DNA of 30,771 bases, from positions 1 to 30,771 of the IMG/VR virus record IMGVR_UViG_3300028840_005054. One strand, written 5' to 3'. The DNA comes from a virus. The notes under the pieces are model-generated. The model did not search any database, was not told the origin of the DNA, and saw only the letters and a program-made list of their open reading frames with translations. The number at the start of each line of letters is the position of its first letter. Position 1 is the stretch's first letter. Positions 1-6,540 of this stretch are shown piece after piece. Made by a program: the position numbers and the translations under genes.

Positions 1-83
1 GCGGCGTTTGCGCTGGTAGCCGCCTCCCCGCTTCAGCTTGGGACCAGGCAGGTTTTCTGAAAGGTTGCCTGCTCCTCTACCAC

Positions 84-116
84 GAAAAGCCCGGCCCGGA
101 TTTTCCCGGACCAGGC
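84..116 (-). terminator. Intrinsic terminator after the ParB-like gene
   Basis: Read on the minus strand, positions 116-89 form an 11-bp stem (two G-U wobbles) with a GAAAAT loop, followed by a TTTT run at 88-85. It begins 24 bases past the stop of the leftward ParB-like gene, as expected for a Rho-independent terminator of that transcript. The loop contains one copy of the GATTTTCCCGG motif that recurs in the first 1.9 kb. Confidence 0.8.
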
Positions 117-139
117 TATGTGGAGAACAGGCCGGCGTA

Positions 140-1057
140 TTATGCGGCCTCTTGCTTGGGTTGATTCATCTCGACTTTCGCATCAAAGGCGTCCAACTGC
201 GCGAGAGTCGTGTCGGATATCTTTTTAAGTTCCTGCATGGTCAGCCGAATTTCCCGGACATCCCGCTTTCTCGCATTGATCACGTTGGGATGGCAGGAAA
301 ACCCTGAGTTCACGTATGCGGTCACCGCTTTCTGAAAGGCGATGCTGGCTTTTCTCGCCTTGGACAGGCCACCGTTTTCCGCAGCGTCCTGCTTGGCCAA
401 AGTGAAAAGATCCTGTTGATTGGCCTTGTCGATGTATGCCTGGATGGCCGCGAGTTTTTTCCCGGTGGACCCAGCCCCTTTGACGAAGTTATTGAAAACG
501 CTCATCTGACGGGCAGCGTCCCATTTCTCGCCATTGGTCGTGGCCGATGCCAACTTTCTCGCAACTTCCTTGGCAAGCTGGCCGTTGTCAACGAACTTGT
601 GGAGGTCCGGCGCCAGATCGCACAATTCCAGGTCGGCTTTGACCGTCTGAACCGACACGCAAAGAACCTTGGCGATTCTGCCTACCGACAGACCTTTTTC
701 CAGGCCGTCCTTAATGGCGAAGACACGTTCCATCGGCAGGAGGTCTTCCCGGTGCTCATTTTCTGAAAGCTGAGCCTCGAAAATTTCCTGCTCGCTCATG
801 CCATCGGCAACGTATGCCCACAGGTATTCAACCCCGGCCTTCTCGGATGCCATCGTCCGCCTGTTTCCCCAGATGGTCTGGAATTTCCTGCCATCTGGAT
901 CGTCCGGATTGAGATTGGACTGAATCAGGATCGCCCGATAGGGATCAAACCCGTTCGTCTTGATGGATTCGACCAACCCTTCCATATTGGAGTAGGTTTT
1001 CCTGGGCTGATTCGGATCGACCTGGACATCCTTTACCAGAATTTTCTGTGATTCCAT
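140..1057 (-). CDS. parB-like: ParB/Spo0J-family DNA-binding protein
   Basis: A 305-residue protein with ParB N-terminal architecture. Residues 5-25 contain the VDPNQPRK segment, GNRRTMASEKAG near residue 64 matches the GERRxxAA box, and ENEHREDLLPMERVFA near residue 99 matches the ENxxRxDLxPxE box. A helix-turn-helix follows at about 120-145 (GLSVGRIAKVLCVSVQTV). Family members bind parS-type sites and hydrolyse CTP to spread on DNA, but phage versions may act as regulators. The start is supported by GGGGGGAG seven bases upstream. No ParA lies in the window, so a partition role is unproven. The C-terminal half is helical and charged and ends without a recognised domain. An intrinsic terminator follows directly. 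Confidence 0.85.
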   Translation of the reverse strand: MESQKILVKDVQVDPNQPRKTYSNMEGLVESIKTNGFDPYRAILIQSNLNPDDPDGRKFQTIWGNRRTMASEKAGVEYLWAYVADGMSEQEIFEAQLSENEHREDLLPMERVFAIKDGLEKGLSVGRIAKVLCVSVQTVKADLELCDLAPDLHKFVDNGQLAKEVARKLASATTNGEKWDAARQMSVFNNFVKGAGSTGKKLAAIQAYIDKANQQDLFTLAKQDAAENGGLSKARKASIAFQKAVTAYVNSGFSCHPNVINARKRDVREIRLTMQELKKISDTTLAQLDAFDAKVEMNQPKQEAA

Positions 1058-1086
1058 AATTTTTCTCCCCCCGTATTTGAGATTAC

Positions 1087-1101
1087 GGTGTCAAGGACAC
1101 C
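1087..1101. promoter_or_regulatory. Perfect GGTGTC/GACACC dyad upstream of the ParB-like gene
   Basis: GGTGTC at 1087-1092 and GACACC at 1096-1101 form a 6-bp inverted repeat with a 3-bp spacer, 30 bases upstream of the ParB-like start. A second weaker dyad, GGCCA...TGGCC, is at 1149-1162. Such a site could be an operator or a parS-like site, but no classical parS 16-mer is visible. The rest of 1058-1228 shows no credible gene. Confidence 0.35.
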
Positions 1102-1224
1102 AAAGAACGGGAAATCGCCAGCGTACACGGACACAAAACCCATCTTTAGGCCATTTCTGGCCGGGACCGATCCTTTATTTCCCGCTCATTGCTGCCCTCG
1201 ACAGCCCTCACAACGGAGAGTTTA

Positions 1225-1269
1225 ACCACAAAAAGCCGACCCAGGACAGATTTTCCCGGAAATCGGCTT
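1225..1269 (-). terminator. Intrinsic terminator on the minus strand
   Basis: On the minus strand AAGCCGA (1269-1263) pairs with TCGGCTT (1239-1233), and the T-run continues to about 1230. The loop contains a GATTTTCCCGG copy that can itself fold. It lies between the zinc-ribbon gene and the ParB-like gene, and so separates the two leftward transcripts. Confidence 0.55.
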
Positions 1270-1347
1270 AGTTTTCTTCAGGAAAGGTGGGACGCCCCAG
1301 GTTTCCCCAGGGCGCACACAGGATGGAAGGAGGTGTCAGGTAAGAGA

Positions 1348-1407
1348 TCAGGAAATTTTCTTTTTCCGCAGGATATAGACTTTCCCATCTTTCGTTACTC
1401 TTCTCAT
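1348..1407 (-). CDS. Possible 19-residue basic peptide
   Basis: A very short open frame (starts MRRVTKDGKVYILRKKK) preceded by TTGGAGGGTACT, a strong ribosome binding site at ideal spacing. The peptide is rich in Arg and Lys. It sits 37 bases downstream of the zinc-ribbon gene in the same direction. It may be a genuine phage micro-protein, a leader peptide or chance; only the ribosome binding site supports it. Confidence 0.25.
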   Translation of the reverse strand: MRRVTKDGKVYILRKKKIS

Positions 1408-1444
1408 AGTACCCTCCAAGTTAGAAAATTTCCCAGTATGGATG

Positions 1445-1627
1445 TCACTGGGCTTTGATAGCACGATGATTGCCTTGGGTAACGCAAATTTTCCCGTCAG
1501 GCATATTCATTGTCTTAATCGTGGTATCTCGACATTTTCCGTAGATCGCCAGATATTCTTCAGGAGTCAGGCAATCAACACAGATGCCTCCGCCAAGCAG
1601 AGGAACACCACATCGCTTGCAATACAT
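1445..1627 (-). CDS. Small zinc-ribbon-like protein
   Basis: A 60-residue protein beginning MYCKRCGVPLLGGG with CVDC at residues 16-19, so CxxC and CxxC knuckles are spaced like a small zinc ribbon. The start is chosen at 1627 because CGGGGGAGAAAAAT stands right before the ATG, nearly identical to the leader of the ParB-like gene. The same frame stays open upstream to 2014, but that extension crosses a stable hairpin and has no ribosome binding site. Function is unknown; a small DNA- or protein-binding accessory is likely. Confidence 0.6.
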   Translation of the reverse strand: MYCKRCGVPLLGGGICVDCLTPEEYLAIYGKCRDTTIKTMNMPDGKICVTQGNHRAIKAQ

Positions 1628-1645
1628 GATTTTTCTCCCCCGTTG

Positions 1646-1869
1646 GATTTTCCCGCTTGTCTCAATTCTGCCCATGACCCGTAAAGCATTCCGTCCAAAG
1701 ATGCCCAGTAAAGGACAGAGCTGTTTCTCGGAAGGACAGGTCACGGACAGTATGAAACACCGACCCCCCATAAAGGCAAGGGTCGGGGAGTTTCGGAGGG
1801 ATTCTCCCGATCCAGATTTTCTCGCTTGCCATATAAGTGCGGTCTCAAAAGTTGTGCAGATTTTCTCGC
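1646..1869. repeat. Dispersed GATTTTCYCG motif copies
   Basis: Near-identical 11-mers GATTTTCYCG[GC] occur at 99-109, 1249-1259, 1646-1656, 1815-1825 and 1859-1869, all in one orientation. A partial AATTTTCCCG copy lies inside the zinc-ribbon gene near 1488. Two copies sit in terminator loops. The three in 1646-1869 are in sequence with no credible gene. They could be regulator or centromere sites, or terminator debris. Confidence 0.45.
1760..1786. other. Strong hairpin in a gene-free stretch (1628-2050)
   Basis: CCGACCC (1760-1766) and GGGTCGG (1780-1786) form a 7-bp GC-rich stem. On the minus strand it is followed by TGTTTC, a weak terminator-like tail. The surrounding 1628-2050 region has no start codon with a good ribosome binding site on either strand and I see no gene there, only this hairpin and the GATTTTCYCG repeats. 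Confidence 0.4.
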
Positions 1870-2050
1870 AACTCCCAGCAACATCAATGCTCCAGACTTT
1901 CTGCGGTTTAAACAGCAACCCCCGCCCGAAGCTGGCAAGGTATCGTTCGCACCCATACTCGACCCTTTGCTCCGTATGCCGTTCGTTTACGAAATCATCA
2001 GCACGGTATCTCAACCGCTATGGCTCCCGATCAAACCTCAGACCGAAAGA

Positions 2051-2654
2051 GCTTAGATTTACGCCCTAAGCCGACGTGCCTTATGCGGCGGACAAACCGC
2101 TCTCATGATAGACCCGAAAGCCCGGGACATGGAGATCCCAGCAATTCAACGCCTTGCCAGAGCGCACATACTGCTTTGACCGAAGCAAGCATGGTTGCAC
2201 GAGCCAGTCTGTGAGTAGGGACATCCAAACTTGACCGCATACCGGCGCAGCGGAAGGCGTCCCCGACCTGGTAAGCCTGGGCAGGTCGCACCCAGCATAT
2301 TTTTATGTCTCATGCCAAGACACCCTATGACTCCCCGGTATCGGCGTAATACGCTCACTTTAAGACCACCAAGGGTAGACCGTCAGACCGGACACATAGG
2401 GCTTCCGGTCCCGAGCCTGCTAAGTGGTGTGCCCGACGTACTGCGCGGATCATGGCCGAATACTAATCAGCTCCCCGCTATCAGGCGCACCTACAACATG
2501 GGATCGCAGGCGTTCCCATGAGGTGTCCACAGGTGACCGTCACGACCCGGCTGGATCATGGGCGGATTGCCAGCATGGCCCGGCCAGGTCAGTCACCCGG
2601 CAGACGTAAGGGCGTAAGCCCTTAATGGTGCGTCCCGGAAAACCCAGGGCGCAC
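2051..2654. ncRNA. Candidate large structured non-coding RNA
   Basis: About 600 bases with no convincing gene but many strong inverted repeats: GCTTAG/CTAAGC (2051-2071), CGACCTG/CAGGTCG (2264-2288), GACCGGA/TCCGGTC (2386-2410), CATGGGA/TCCCATG (2497-2520), TAAGGGC-GTAA-GCCCTTA (2607-2624, GNRA loop on the plus strand) and GTGCG-CCC/GGG-CGCAC (2628-2654). TTACGCCCT (2059-2067) is complementary to AGGGCGTAA (2609-2617) and could close the whole domain. Size and phage setting recall giant ornate RNAs such as GOLLD and ROOL, but I do not recognise the sequence. Strand is unknown: the GNRA loop favours plus, the neighbours run minus. Confidence 0.45.
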
Positions 2655-2663
2655 GATAAGGGT

Positions 2664-2843
2664 TCACAGCACTATGGAAAACAAGCGGCGCCAGAATCCA
2701 GGCCGCTTGACTCGCTTTATCGGGCGGCAATATAGGGTCCGCCCGACGTTGCGGAATGCGTAGCAGGTTCGCATCGCATTCGTTTTATGATCGCATCGGA
2801 ACCATACGGCTCCATGTCGATCAGTAAATGTCGCTTCAGCCAT
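2664..2843 (-). CDS. Small basic hypothetical protein
   Basis: A 59-residue protein starting MAEATFTDRHG and ending RRLFSIVL, with three Cys residues and a very basic C-terminal half. The start at 2843 is chosen because AAGGGAGG lies eight bases upstream; an ATG two codons earlier is too close to it. Its ribosome binding site overlaps the end of the upstream 24-residue peptide gene, so the two are probably co-transcribed. No family is recognised. Confidence 0.5.
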   Translation of the reverse strand: MAEATFTDRHGAVWFRCDHKTNAMRTCYAFRNVGRTLYCRPIKRVKRPGFWRRLFSIVL

Positions 2844-2858
2844 AGGCATTCCCTCCCT

Positions 2859-2933
2859 TTACAGAATAGCAATCAGGAAGGATACGGCAATTAGACAACA
2901 TACAAAATAATCCTGGATATCAATTAGGATCAT
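2859..2933 (-). CDS. 24-residue hydrophobic micro-protein
   Basis: Starts MILIDIQDYFVCCLI and ends FLIAIL, so nearly the entire peptide after residue 8 is one possible membrane helix. GGGAGGG stands seven bases upstream of the ATG. The same SD sequence precedes the next gene, 16 bases further on. The pairing of two genes with identical strong SDs argues for real translation. It may be a membrane micro-protein; function unknown. Confidence 0.4.
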   Translation of the reverse strand: MILIDIQDYFVCCLIAVSFLIAIL

Positions 2934-3013
2934 AAGCAAGCCCTCCCTTCCAAAATATGAGAGATAAATAAACTCTCTCTATACCTTAAACGATCTGAGC
3001 GCAAAAAATGTGC

Positions 3014-3032
3014 AAGTGAAGGTCACTTTTTT
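3014..3032 (+). terminator. Possible short intrinsic terminator
   Basis: AAGTGA (3014-3019) and TCACTT (3023-3028) form a 6-bp stem with a three-base loop, followed by a T-run to 3032, just ahead of the sigma-gene promoter. A plus-strand transcript arriving from the structured region could end here. The loop is tight, so support is modest. A GAGAG/CTCTC dyad (2959-2977) lies nearby in the divergent intergenic region. Confidence 0.35.
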
Positions 3033-3054
3033 CCATTTTTTTTCAAAAAAGGTC

Positions 3055-3082
3055 TTGACACGCACAAATAAAGGTATATAAT
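3055..3082 (+). promoter_or_regulatory. Sigma70-type promoter for the sigma-like gene
   Basis: TTGACA (3055-3060) and TATAAT (3077-3082), both perfect consensus, are separated by 16 bases and preceded by an A/T-rich stretch that could act as an UP element. Transcription would start near 3090, giving an untranslated leader of about 60 bases. This predicts strong early expression by the host polymerase. Confidence 0.85.
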
Positions 3083-3148
3083 AAGAGTCAAAGGATATGG
3101 GATTGTTTAGTAAGTCGGCGTAAACATTAACAAACGGAGGGTTACAAG

Positions 3149-4054
3149 ATGGAAAAGGAAAAGGTAAAGGTTTATCAGGATTTGATGGAGTTCTCAAGTC
3201 GTCAAGAGGAGTCAAAGGTAACCGATCAAGACCTCATTCAATCGGCCATAGTTCGAGCCTTGGAAACAGGGAAAAAGTTTAATGATGATAACCATTTCAA
3301 AGCCTATCTAAAATCAGCTATTCGCTCCAAGCGTATCGACACGGAACAACAGAAAGAAAATCTTGTTTCTCTATCTGATACCGACATCGGAAATGAGATT
3401 GAGACTTTTGCAGTCTCAATCCCCAAAGATTACTACCTTTATAAGTGGATCATAACGCAAAAGACTTCCAAAGGAAGGTATCTTTTTTCATCCAGAGAAC
3501 GAAAGGTTTTCGCCAAACGTTACCTTGGAGGCAAAACACAAGAGGAAATATCTGAGGAGATGGGCATTGATAGAACTGTCATTACGAAAAACTGTCAAGC
3601 TATCCAAAGGAAGTTGTTATCCCTTCCTATAAAAGATATGGCAGGTGCATGGTATTATGGGAGCGGGGTTTATTCAAGCGGGGACATTTGGGCGGAGATT
3701 GAAGTCAAACCATCACGCATCGGATTTTTAAAAAGGTATCGTAGAGCTGGAAAACAGACTGACTTGGAAAAGTTTAGAAAAGACAGCGCTCGCTGTTTCA
3801 ACCAGCATTCGGCCATAGTCGGCGTATCTGCTACACCTATTTATAATGATACTCCCATACCACAAGGGAAACCGGAGCGTGATCCGGATCATATCCCAGA
3901 CTATTACCCGGTTAAAGGCAAGTCAAGGGACTTGACTCCCATTGTCAAGGAATCTGAATCCATCAAACGAAACAGTTTAGCCAGTCACTTCAAGCATAAT
4001 GTGGATAACCATACTGACTGCCAGCCTTGGCTGTCACTGAGCAACTACTCTTAA
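3149..4054 (+). CDS. Sigma-factor-like transcription regulator
   Basis: A 301-residue protein. Residues 45-75 (NHFKAYLKSAIRSKRID) resemble sigma70 region 2, and 113-156 (SSRERKVFAKRYLGGKTQEEI then MGIDRTVITKNCQAIQRKL) match the region 4 helix-turn-helix. The roughly 145 residues after this are not recognised, are rich in Pro, Asp and Ser, and look disordered. Family members direct RNA polymerase to specific promoters, so this is a plausible phage middle or late switch. GGAGGG lies 9 bases before the ATG. The gene has its own consensus promoter and a strong terminator, making it a monocistronic unit. A plain HTH regulator rather than a working sigma factor is possible. Confidence 0.65.
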   Translation: MEKEKVKVYQDLMEFSSRQEESKVTDQDLIQSAIVRALETGKKFNDDNHFKAYLKSAIRSKRIDTEQQKENLVSLSDTDIGNEIETFAVSIPKDYYLYKWIITQKTSKGRYLFSSRERKVFAKRYLGGKTQEEISEEMGIDRTVITKNCQAIQRKLLSLPIKDMAGAWYYGSGVYSSGDIWAEIEVKPSRIGFLKRYRRAGKQTDLEKFRKDSARCFNQHSAIVGVSATPIYNDTPIPQGKPERDPDHIPDYYPVKGKSRDLTPIVKESESIKRNSLASHFKHNVDNHTDCQPWLSLSNYS

Positions 4055-4077
4055 CCACCAACCACCTGCCATACCAT

Positions 4078-4122
4078 AAGGGACTTGAGGCACTACCATC
4101 GCCTTGAGTCCCTTGTCTTTTA
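4078..4122 (+). terminator. Strong intrinsic terminator after the sigma-like gene
   Basis: AAGGGACTTGAGGC (4078-4091) pairs along all 14 positions (two G-U) with GCCTTGAGTCCCTT (4101-4114), with a nine-base loop, followed by GTCTTTTAT. It lies 23 bases after the stop codon. Confidence 0.8.
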
Positions 4123-4400
4123 TATCCACCTGCCACTGAGCCACAAGGGAAGGGACTTGACTCGGCTCACCTTCCCTAGCACGCCCAGCAACCACCACCA
4201 CAACCACCATAAGCACGCCCAGCACACCCACAGCACACCACACCACTGAGCCTATACCATGCCATAGGATATCAACAGGATACATCGTCATGGCCTTGTG
4301 ACACACCCAGGGTATGGGATAACCGACTGATAAGCTGGACAATAGGACAATGCAAGAGAGAGATATCTATAGAGGGGAGGGGGAGGGGACAGGAATTGAT
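4123..4400. repeat. Low-complexity CCA/CACA-rich intergenic sequence
   Basis: Contains ACCACCACCACAACCACC-type triplet repetition and two copies of GCACGCCCAGCA (near 4179 and 4213), then a purine run of GAGAGAGA and GGGGAGGGGGAGG (4350-4390). An open minus-strand frame here (4034-4342) reads as polyvaline and is an artefact of the repeats. I see no gene in 4123-4784. Confidence 0.6.
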
Positions 4401-4423
4401 GACGGCCACTATCATGCAATCAT

Positions 4424-4471
4424 AATGGGTATATGACCATACCCACTAATGGGTATATCGACATACCCACT
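4424..4471. repeat. Two tandem 24-bp repeats, each a TGGGTAT/ATACCCA dyad
   Basis: Units 4424-4447 and 4448-4471 read AATGGGTATAT-NNNN-ATACCCACT and differ only in the central four bases. Each contains perfect 7-bp arms (TGGGTAT and ATACCCA) with a 6-bp spacer. Head-to-tail dyads with conserved arms and variable centres are typical of dimeric repressor or initiator sites. They lie 230 bases upstream of the next promoter. Confidence 0.7.
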
Positions 4472-4551
4472 TTGACACGATCAGCGAGCCTACTTTATAC
4501 CCTATAAAGTCATCGGCTTGGTTTATTTATGTTGTGATATCAATAGCTTGA

Positions 4552-4586
4552 CCCCCCCCTCCGCTTGTTTGGGAAGCCCGGGGGGG
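4552..4586. other. C8/G7 homopolymer hairpin
   Basis: A run of eight C (4552-4559) and a run of seven G (4580-4586) can form a very stable hairpin with a 20-base loop. There is no immediate T-run, so it may be a transcription barrier or a structured leader rather than a simple terminator. Homopolymer lengths here are prone to sequencing error. Confidence 0.4.
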
Positions 4587-4701
4587 CCTTGCCGTCGCCG
4601 GGTACTAACCACAATTTTTTATCCTGAAATTCCGATATCTAGGGAGCCGAAATCGAGGAAACCGATAGGCGAAAAAAGTTAAAATAGGGCAGATTTTTTT
4701 C

Positions 4702-4731
4702 TTGACGTTTTATTTCTGCTGTGCCTATAAT
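4702..4731 (+). promoter_or_regulatory. Sigma70-type promoter for the small-gene cluster
   Basis: TTGACG (4702-4707) and TATAAT (4726-4731) are separated by 18 bases, with an A/T-rich upstream tract. It would drive the rightward cluster starting at 4785, with a leader of about 50 bases. Confidence 0.75.
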
Positions 4732-4784
4732 GCACATAAAAAACCTGTTTTGTGTTTGGTAAGGCCAGAAAGATGTGACGAGAT

Positions 4785-4913
4785 ATGGGTATTATCCTGG
4801 ATTTTTTGATGAGCTGGTGGGGGCTTGTGATTTTGGTTTTAATTTGTGTTTTCGGGGTGATTTACTGTGAGTGGTACAGCTGGAAACATTATGGAGATAC
4901 CTGGAGGATGTGA
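4785..4913 (+). CDS. Small single-pass membrane protein
   Basis: A 42-residue peptide beginning MGIILDFLMSWWG, with a hydrophobic helix at about residues 12-27 and a polar aromatic tail (CEWYSWKHYGDTW). It is the first frame after the 4702 promoter and ends six bases before the next gene. The ribosome binding site is weak, so confidence rests on position and composition. Function unknown. Confidence 0.45.
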   Translation: MGIILDFLMSWWGLVILVLICVFGVIYCEWYSWKHYGDTWRM

Positions 4914-4919
4914 ATAAAT

Positions 4920-5168
4920 ATGGATACTGCGTACACATATGGGAAGAGTGTTGTTGGGTTCTGGAATAGAGATACTGACAGTCAGCTTTGGCTTTCTATT
5001 GTATCACTGCGATTAGCCAGGCTGATTTATCGAAAGGGAAAAAATTGGAGGAATCCTGTTGCTTTTTATCAACCGCCCATAAGGGTTGACGGGTATTTAT
5101 TGATCGGGTTTGCCCCAAGCATAAACCGGCACATTGCGATTAAGGAGGATCGATATGGACACAGGTGA
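4920..5168 (+). CDS. Hypothetical protein
   Basis: An 82-residue protein, starting MDTAYTYGKSVVGFW, with basic residues in the middle and no membrane segment. GGAGG lies about 13 bases upstream of the ATG, a little far. Its last 14 bases overlap the next gene, which has a much better ribosome binding site inside this frame. No family recognised. Confidence 0.5.
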   Translation: MDTAYTYGKSVVGFWNRDTDSQLWLSIVSLRLARLIYRKGKNWRNPVAFYQPPIRVDGYLLIGFAPSINRHIAIKEDRYGHR

Positions 5169-5361
5169 AGGAAGGTTTGAGCGGTTTGAGGCTCTTGATG
5201 GTGGAGATTTTGCAGACAGAGTAAATCAATTAAGGCGGCAATACCCGAAGTCAAGGGGTATCTTCCAGGTGGGTGAAGTTGTGATGGTTAAAGGGAGCAG
5301 GCTTCAGGTGGAACGGATCAATAATGACCGAATCATTTTTAAGCTGCTTCCGGTAGAGTGA
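5155..5361 (+). CDS. Small hypothetical protein with a beta-rich C-terminus
   Basis: 68 residues starting MDTGEGRFERFEALDGG. The start is fixed by AAGGAGG six bases upstream. The second half (FQVGEVVMVKGSRLQVERI) reads like a short SH3- or KOW-type beta barrel, an impression rather than a match. It overlaps the previous gene by 14 bases, suggesting translational coupling. Confidence 0.65.
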   Translation: MDTGEGRFERFEALDGGDFADRVNQLRRQYPKSRGIFQVGEVVMVKGSRLQVERINNDRIIFKLLPVE

Positions 5362-5410
5362 TTTATTTTCTCTCGTGACGCCGGAAGGCGGCACAGGGCA
5401 GGAGGAAAAT

Positions 5411-5641
5411 ATGGCCAAAAAGAAAGCTGCTGTTACAACATGGAAGCCCTGGGATGATTTCAAGGAAGAACCAGAGAGGCTTCCGATAGAAGCGCCCCCA
5501 TGTCCAGAATGCAGGTACTGGAATCCCGTCAGGATATACATGGGTGCCCAGTATGAAGGGGTCAGGTTGTGCCATTGTCGTTCCCATTCTTTAGAGATGG
5601 AAAGTGACTTCTCCTGTTTTAGGGAGAAATGGACCGGGTGA
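5411..5641 (+). CDS. Small Cys-rich (zinc-ribbon-like) protein
   Basis: 76 residues starting MAKKKAAVTTWKPWDDF. CPEC at about 31-34 and CHC at about 54-56 could bind one zinc. The start at 5411 is chosen because GGAGG lies five bases upstream; an earlier in-frame ATG (5375) would place the SD inside the gene. Unknown role; one of several Cys-pair proteins in this cluster. Confidence 0.65.
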   Translation: MAKKKAAVTTWKPWDDFKEEPERLPIEAPPCPECRYWNPVRIYMGAQYEGVRLCHCRSHSLEMESDFSCFREKWTG

Positions 5642-5658
5642 TAAGGAGGTGAAGAAGC

Positions 5659-5943
5659 ATGAAGAAGGTTTTTGGGGTAATTATCCTGGCCGTTCTTTTC
5701 TGCAGCTCTGTATGTATCGCAGGGGAAGTTGGTTTTTATAATTTCAAAACCAGGAGTTATGAGTTTGTAGACATTGATGTTATCAATGATTTTTCCCCAT
5801 ATATACCCCAATGGGATTCGGCACAGGCTATATACCAGATTTATCTTTACATGGGGAAGAAACCGATGGAGGCAGCACTGAAGACGTTATTGGATGTTGA
5901 AGAGGCGTATGAAGTTTGGAGGTACCAAATCTTAGAACCATGA
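5659..5943 (+). CDS. Small exported protein
   Basis: 94 residues with a clear Sec signal: MKK, a hydrophobic core at about 4-18 and a likely cut after CIAG near residue 22. The mature part is about 72 residues, acidic and aromatic, with no recognised domain. AAGGAGG lies nine bases upstream. It is followed 13 bases later by another exported protein, so the two may act together in the periplasm or at the cell surface. Confidence 0.7.
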   Translation: MKKVFGVIILAVLFCSSVCIAGEVGFYNFKTRSYEFVDIDVINDFSPYIPQWDSAQAIYQIYLYMGKKPMEAALKTLLDVEEAYEVWRYQILEP

Positions 5944-5956
5944 AGAGGGGGTTGTG

Positions 5957-6271
5957 ATGAGATTGATAATTACAGCTTTTTTAGTGTTTCTTTTCTGTTT
6001 TACTGGAGCGAGTGCGGTTGCGGATGAACAGGATGAACAGAAGACGCCTATGTATCGGGTGACGATCTCCGTCACGTACAATGCGGTGAGCGGGGACGAT
6101 GCTGTGAGGATTGCCCGGGAGGCCGTAAAGACTCACGAGGGCGCGTGTGATGTGGATGTCCGGATTAAGAAGGGGCAAGAACCTGGAGGCATCACTTTCA
6201 GTGATAGTGATTATGATACTGGTGGGCGCAGCATCTTGTTAGGCCGACCGGCCACCCTTGAAGCTCGGTGA
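5957..6271 (+). CDS. Small exported protein
   Basis: 104 residues starting MRLIITAFLVFLFCFTG, with an AVA-type cleavage near residue 21. The mature part starts with an acidic linker (DEQDEQK), then a strand-helix-strand pattern (YRVTISVTYNAVSGDDAVR...). The acidic GITFSDSDYDTGG tail is likely flexible. A GTG one codon earlier (5954) could also serve. GAGGGGG lies upstream. Function unknown; superinfection exclusion or envelope modification is a guess. Confidence 0.65.
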   Translation: MRLIITAFLVFLFCFTGASAVADEQDEQKTPMYRVTISVTYNAVSGDDAVRIAREAVKTHEGACDVDVRIKKGQEPGGITFSDSDYDTGGRSILLGRPATLEAR

Positions 6272-6385
6272 TAAAGCCAAATGGGATACGAGCGAGGGCA
6301 GAGTGACCGTTTCCCCAGGGCTTAAGGCCACAGGCAAAATGTGCGAAAAATGGTCCTTAGTATATATGTATATAGAAAATGAAAT

Positions 6386-6497
6386 ATAGGTAAAGAAATT
6401 TTACCTATTTCGACGATTGCCCGGAAATATAGGTAAAAAAACTTTACCTATTGAGAAATATAGGTAAAAAAACTTTACGTAAAGAAATTTTACCTAT
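6386..6497. repeat. Array of four 23-bp dyads (ATAGGTAAA-N5-TTTACCTAT)
   Basis: Perfect copies at 6386-6408 (spacer GAAAT) and 6429-6451 (spacer AAAAC). A fused pair follows at 6460-6497, where the right arm of one and left arm of the next share TTTACGTAAA. All have 9-bp arms and 5-bp spacers. No credible gene occupies 6272-6710. Regular dyads in an A/T-rich gap are typical of operators for a dimeric repressor, or initiator sites at a replication origin. Confidence 0.8.
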
Positions 6498-6540
6498 ATT
6501 GCGGATCGTGAGTTAAATCAATAAGTTATGTCATGTAAAA

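Noticed and set aside
1445-2014. 189-codon minus-strand frame extending the zinc-ribbon gene upstream
   Set aside because: No ribosome binding site at upstream starts, it crosses a stable hairpin, and only the last 60 codons have an SD and a domain-like pattern.
2051-2654. tRNA genes within the gene-free region
   Set aside because: No standard T-arm GGTTCRANYCC with matching acceptor stem on either strand.
4034-4342. 102-codon minus-strand frame
   Set aside because: Reads as polyvaline from CCA/CACA repeats and runs through a terminator.
4424-6497. CRISPR array from repeated dyads
   Set aside because: Repeats are too few, spacers are 5-6 bp inside dyads, and no cas genes occur.
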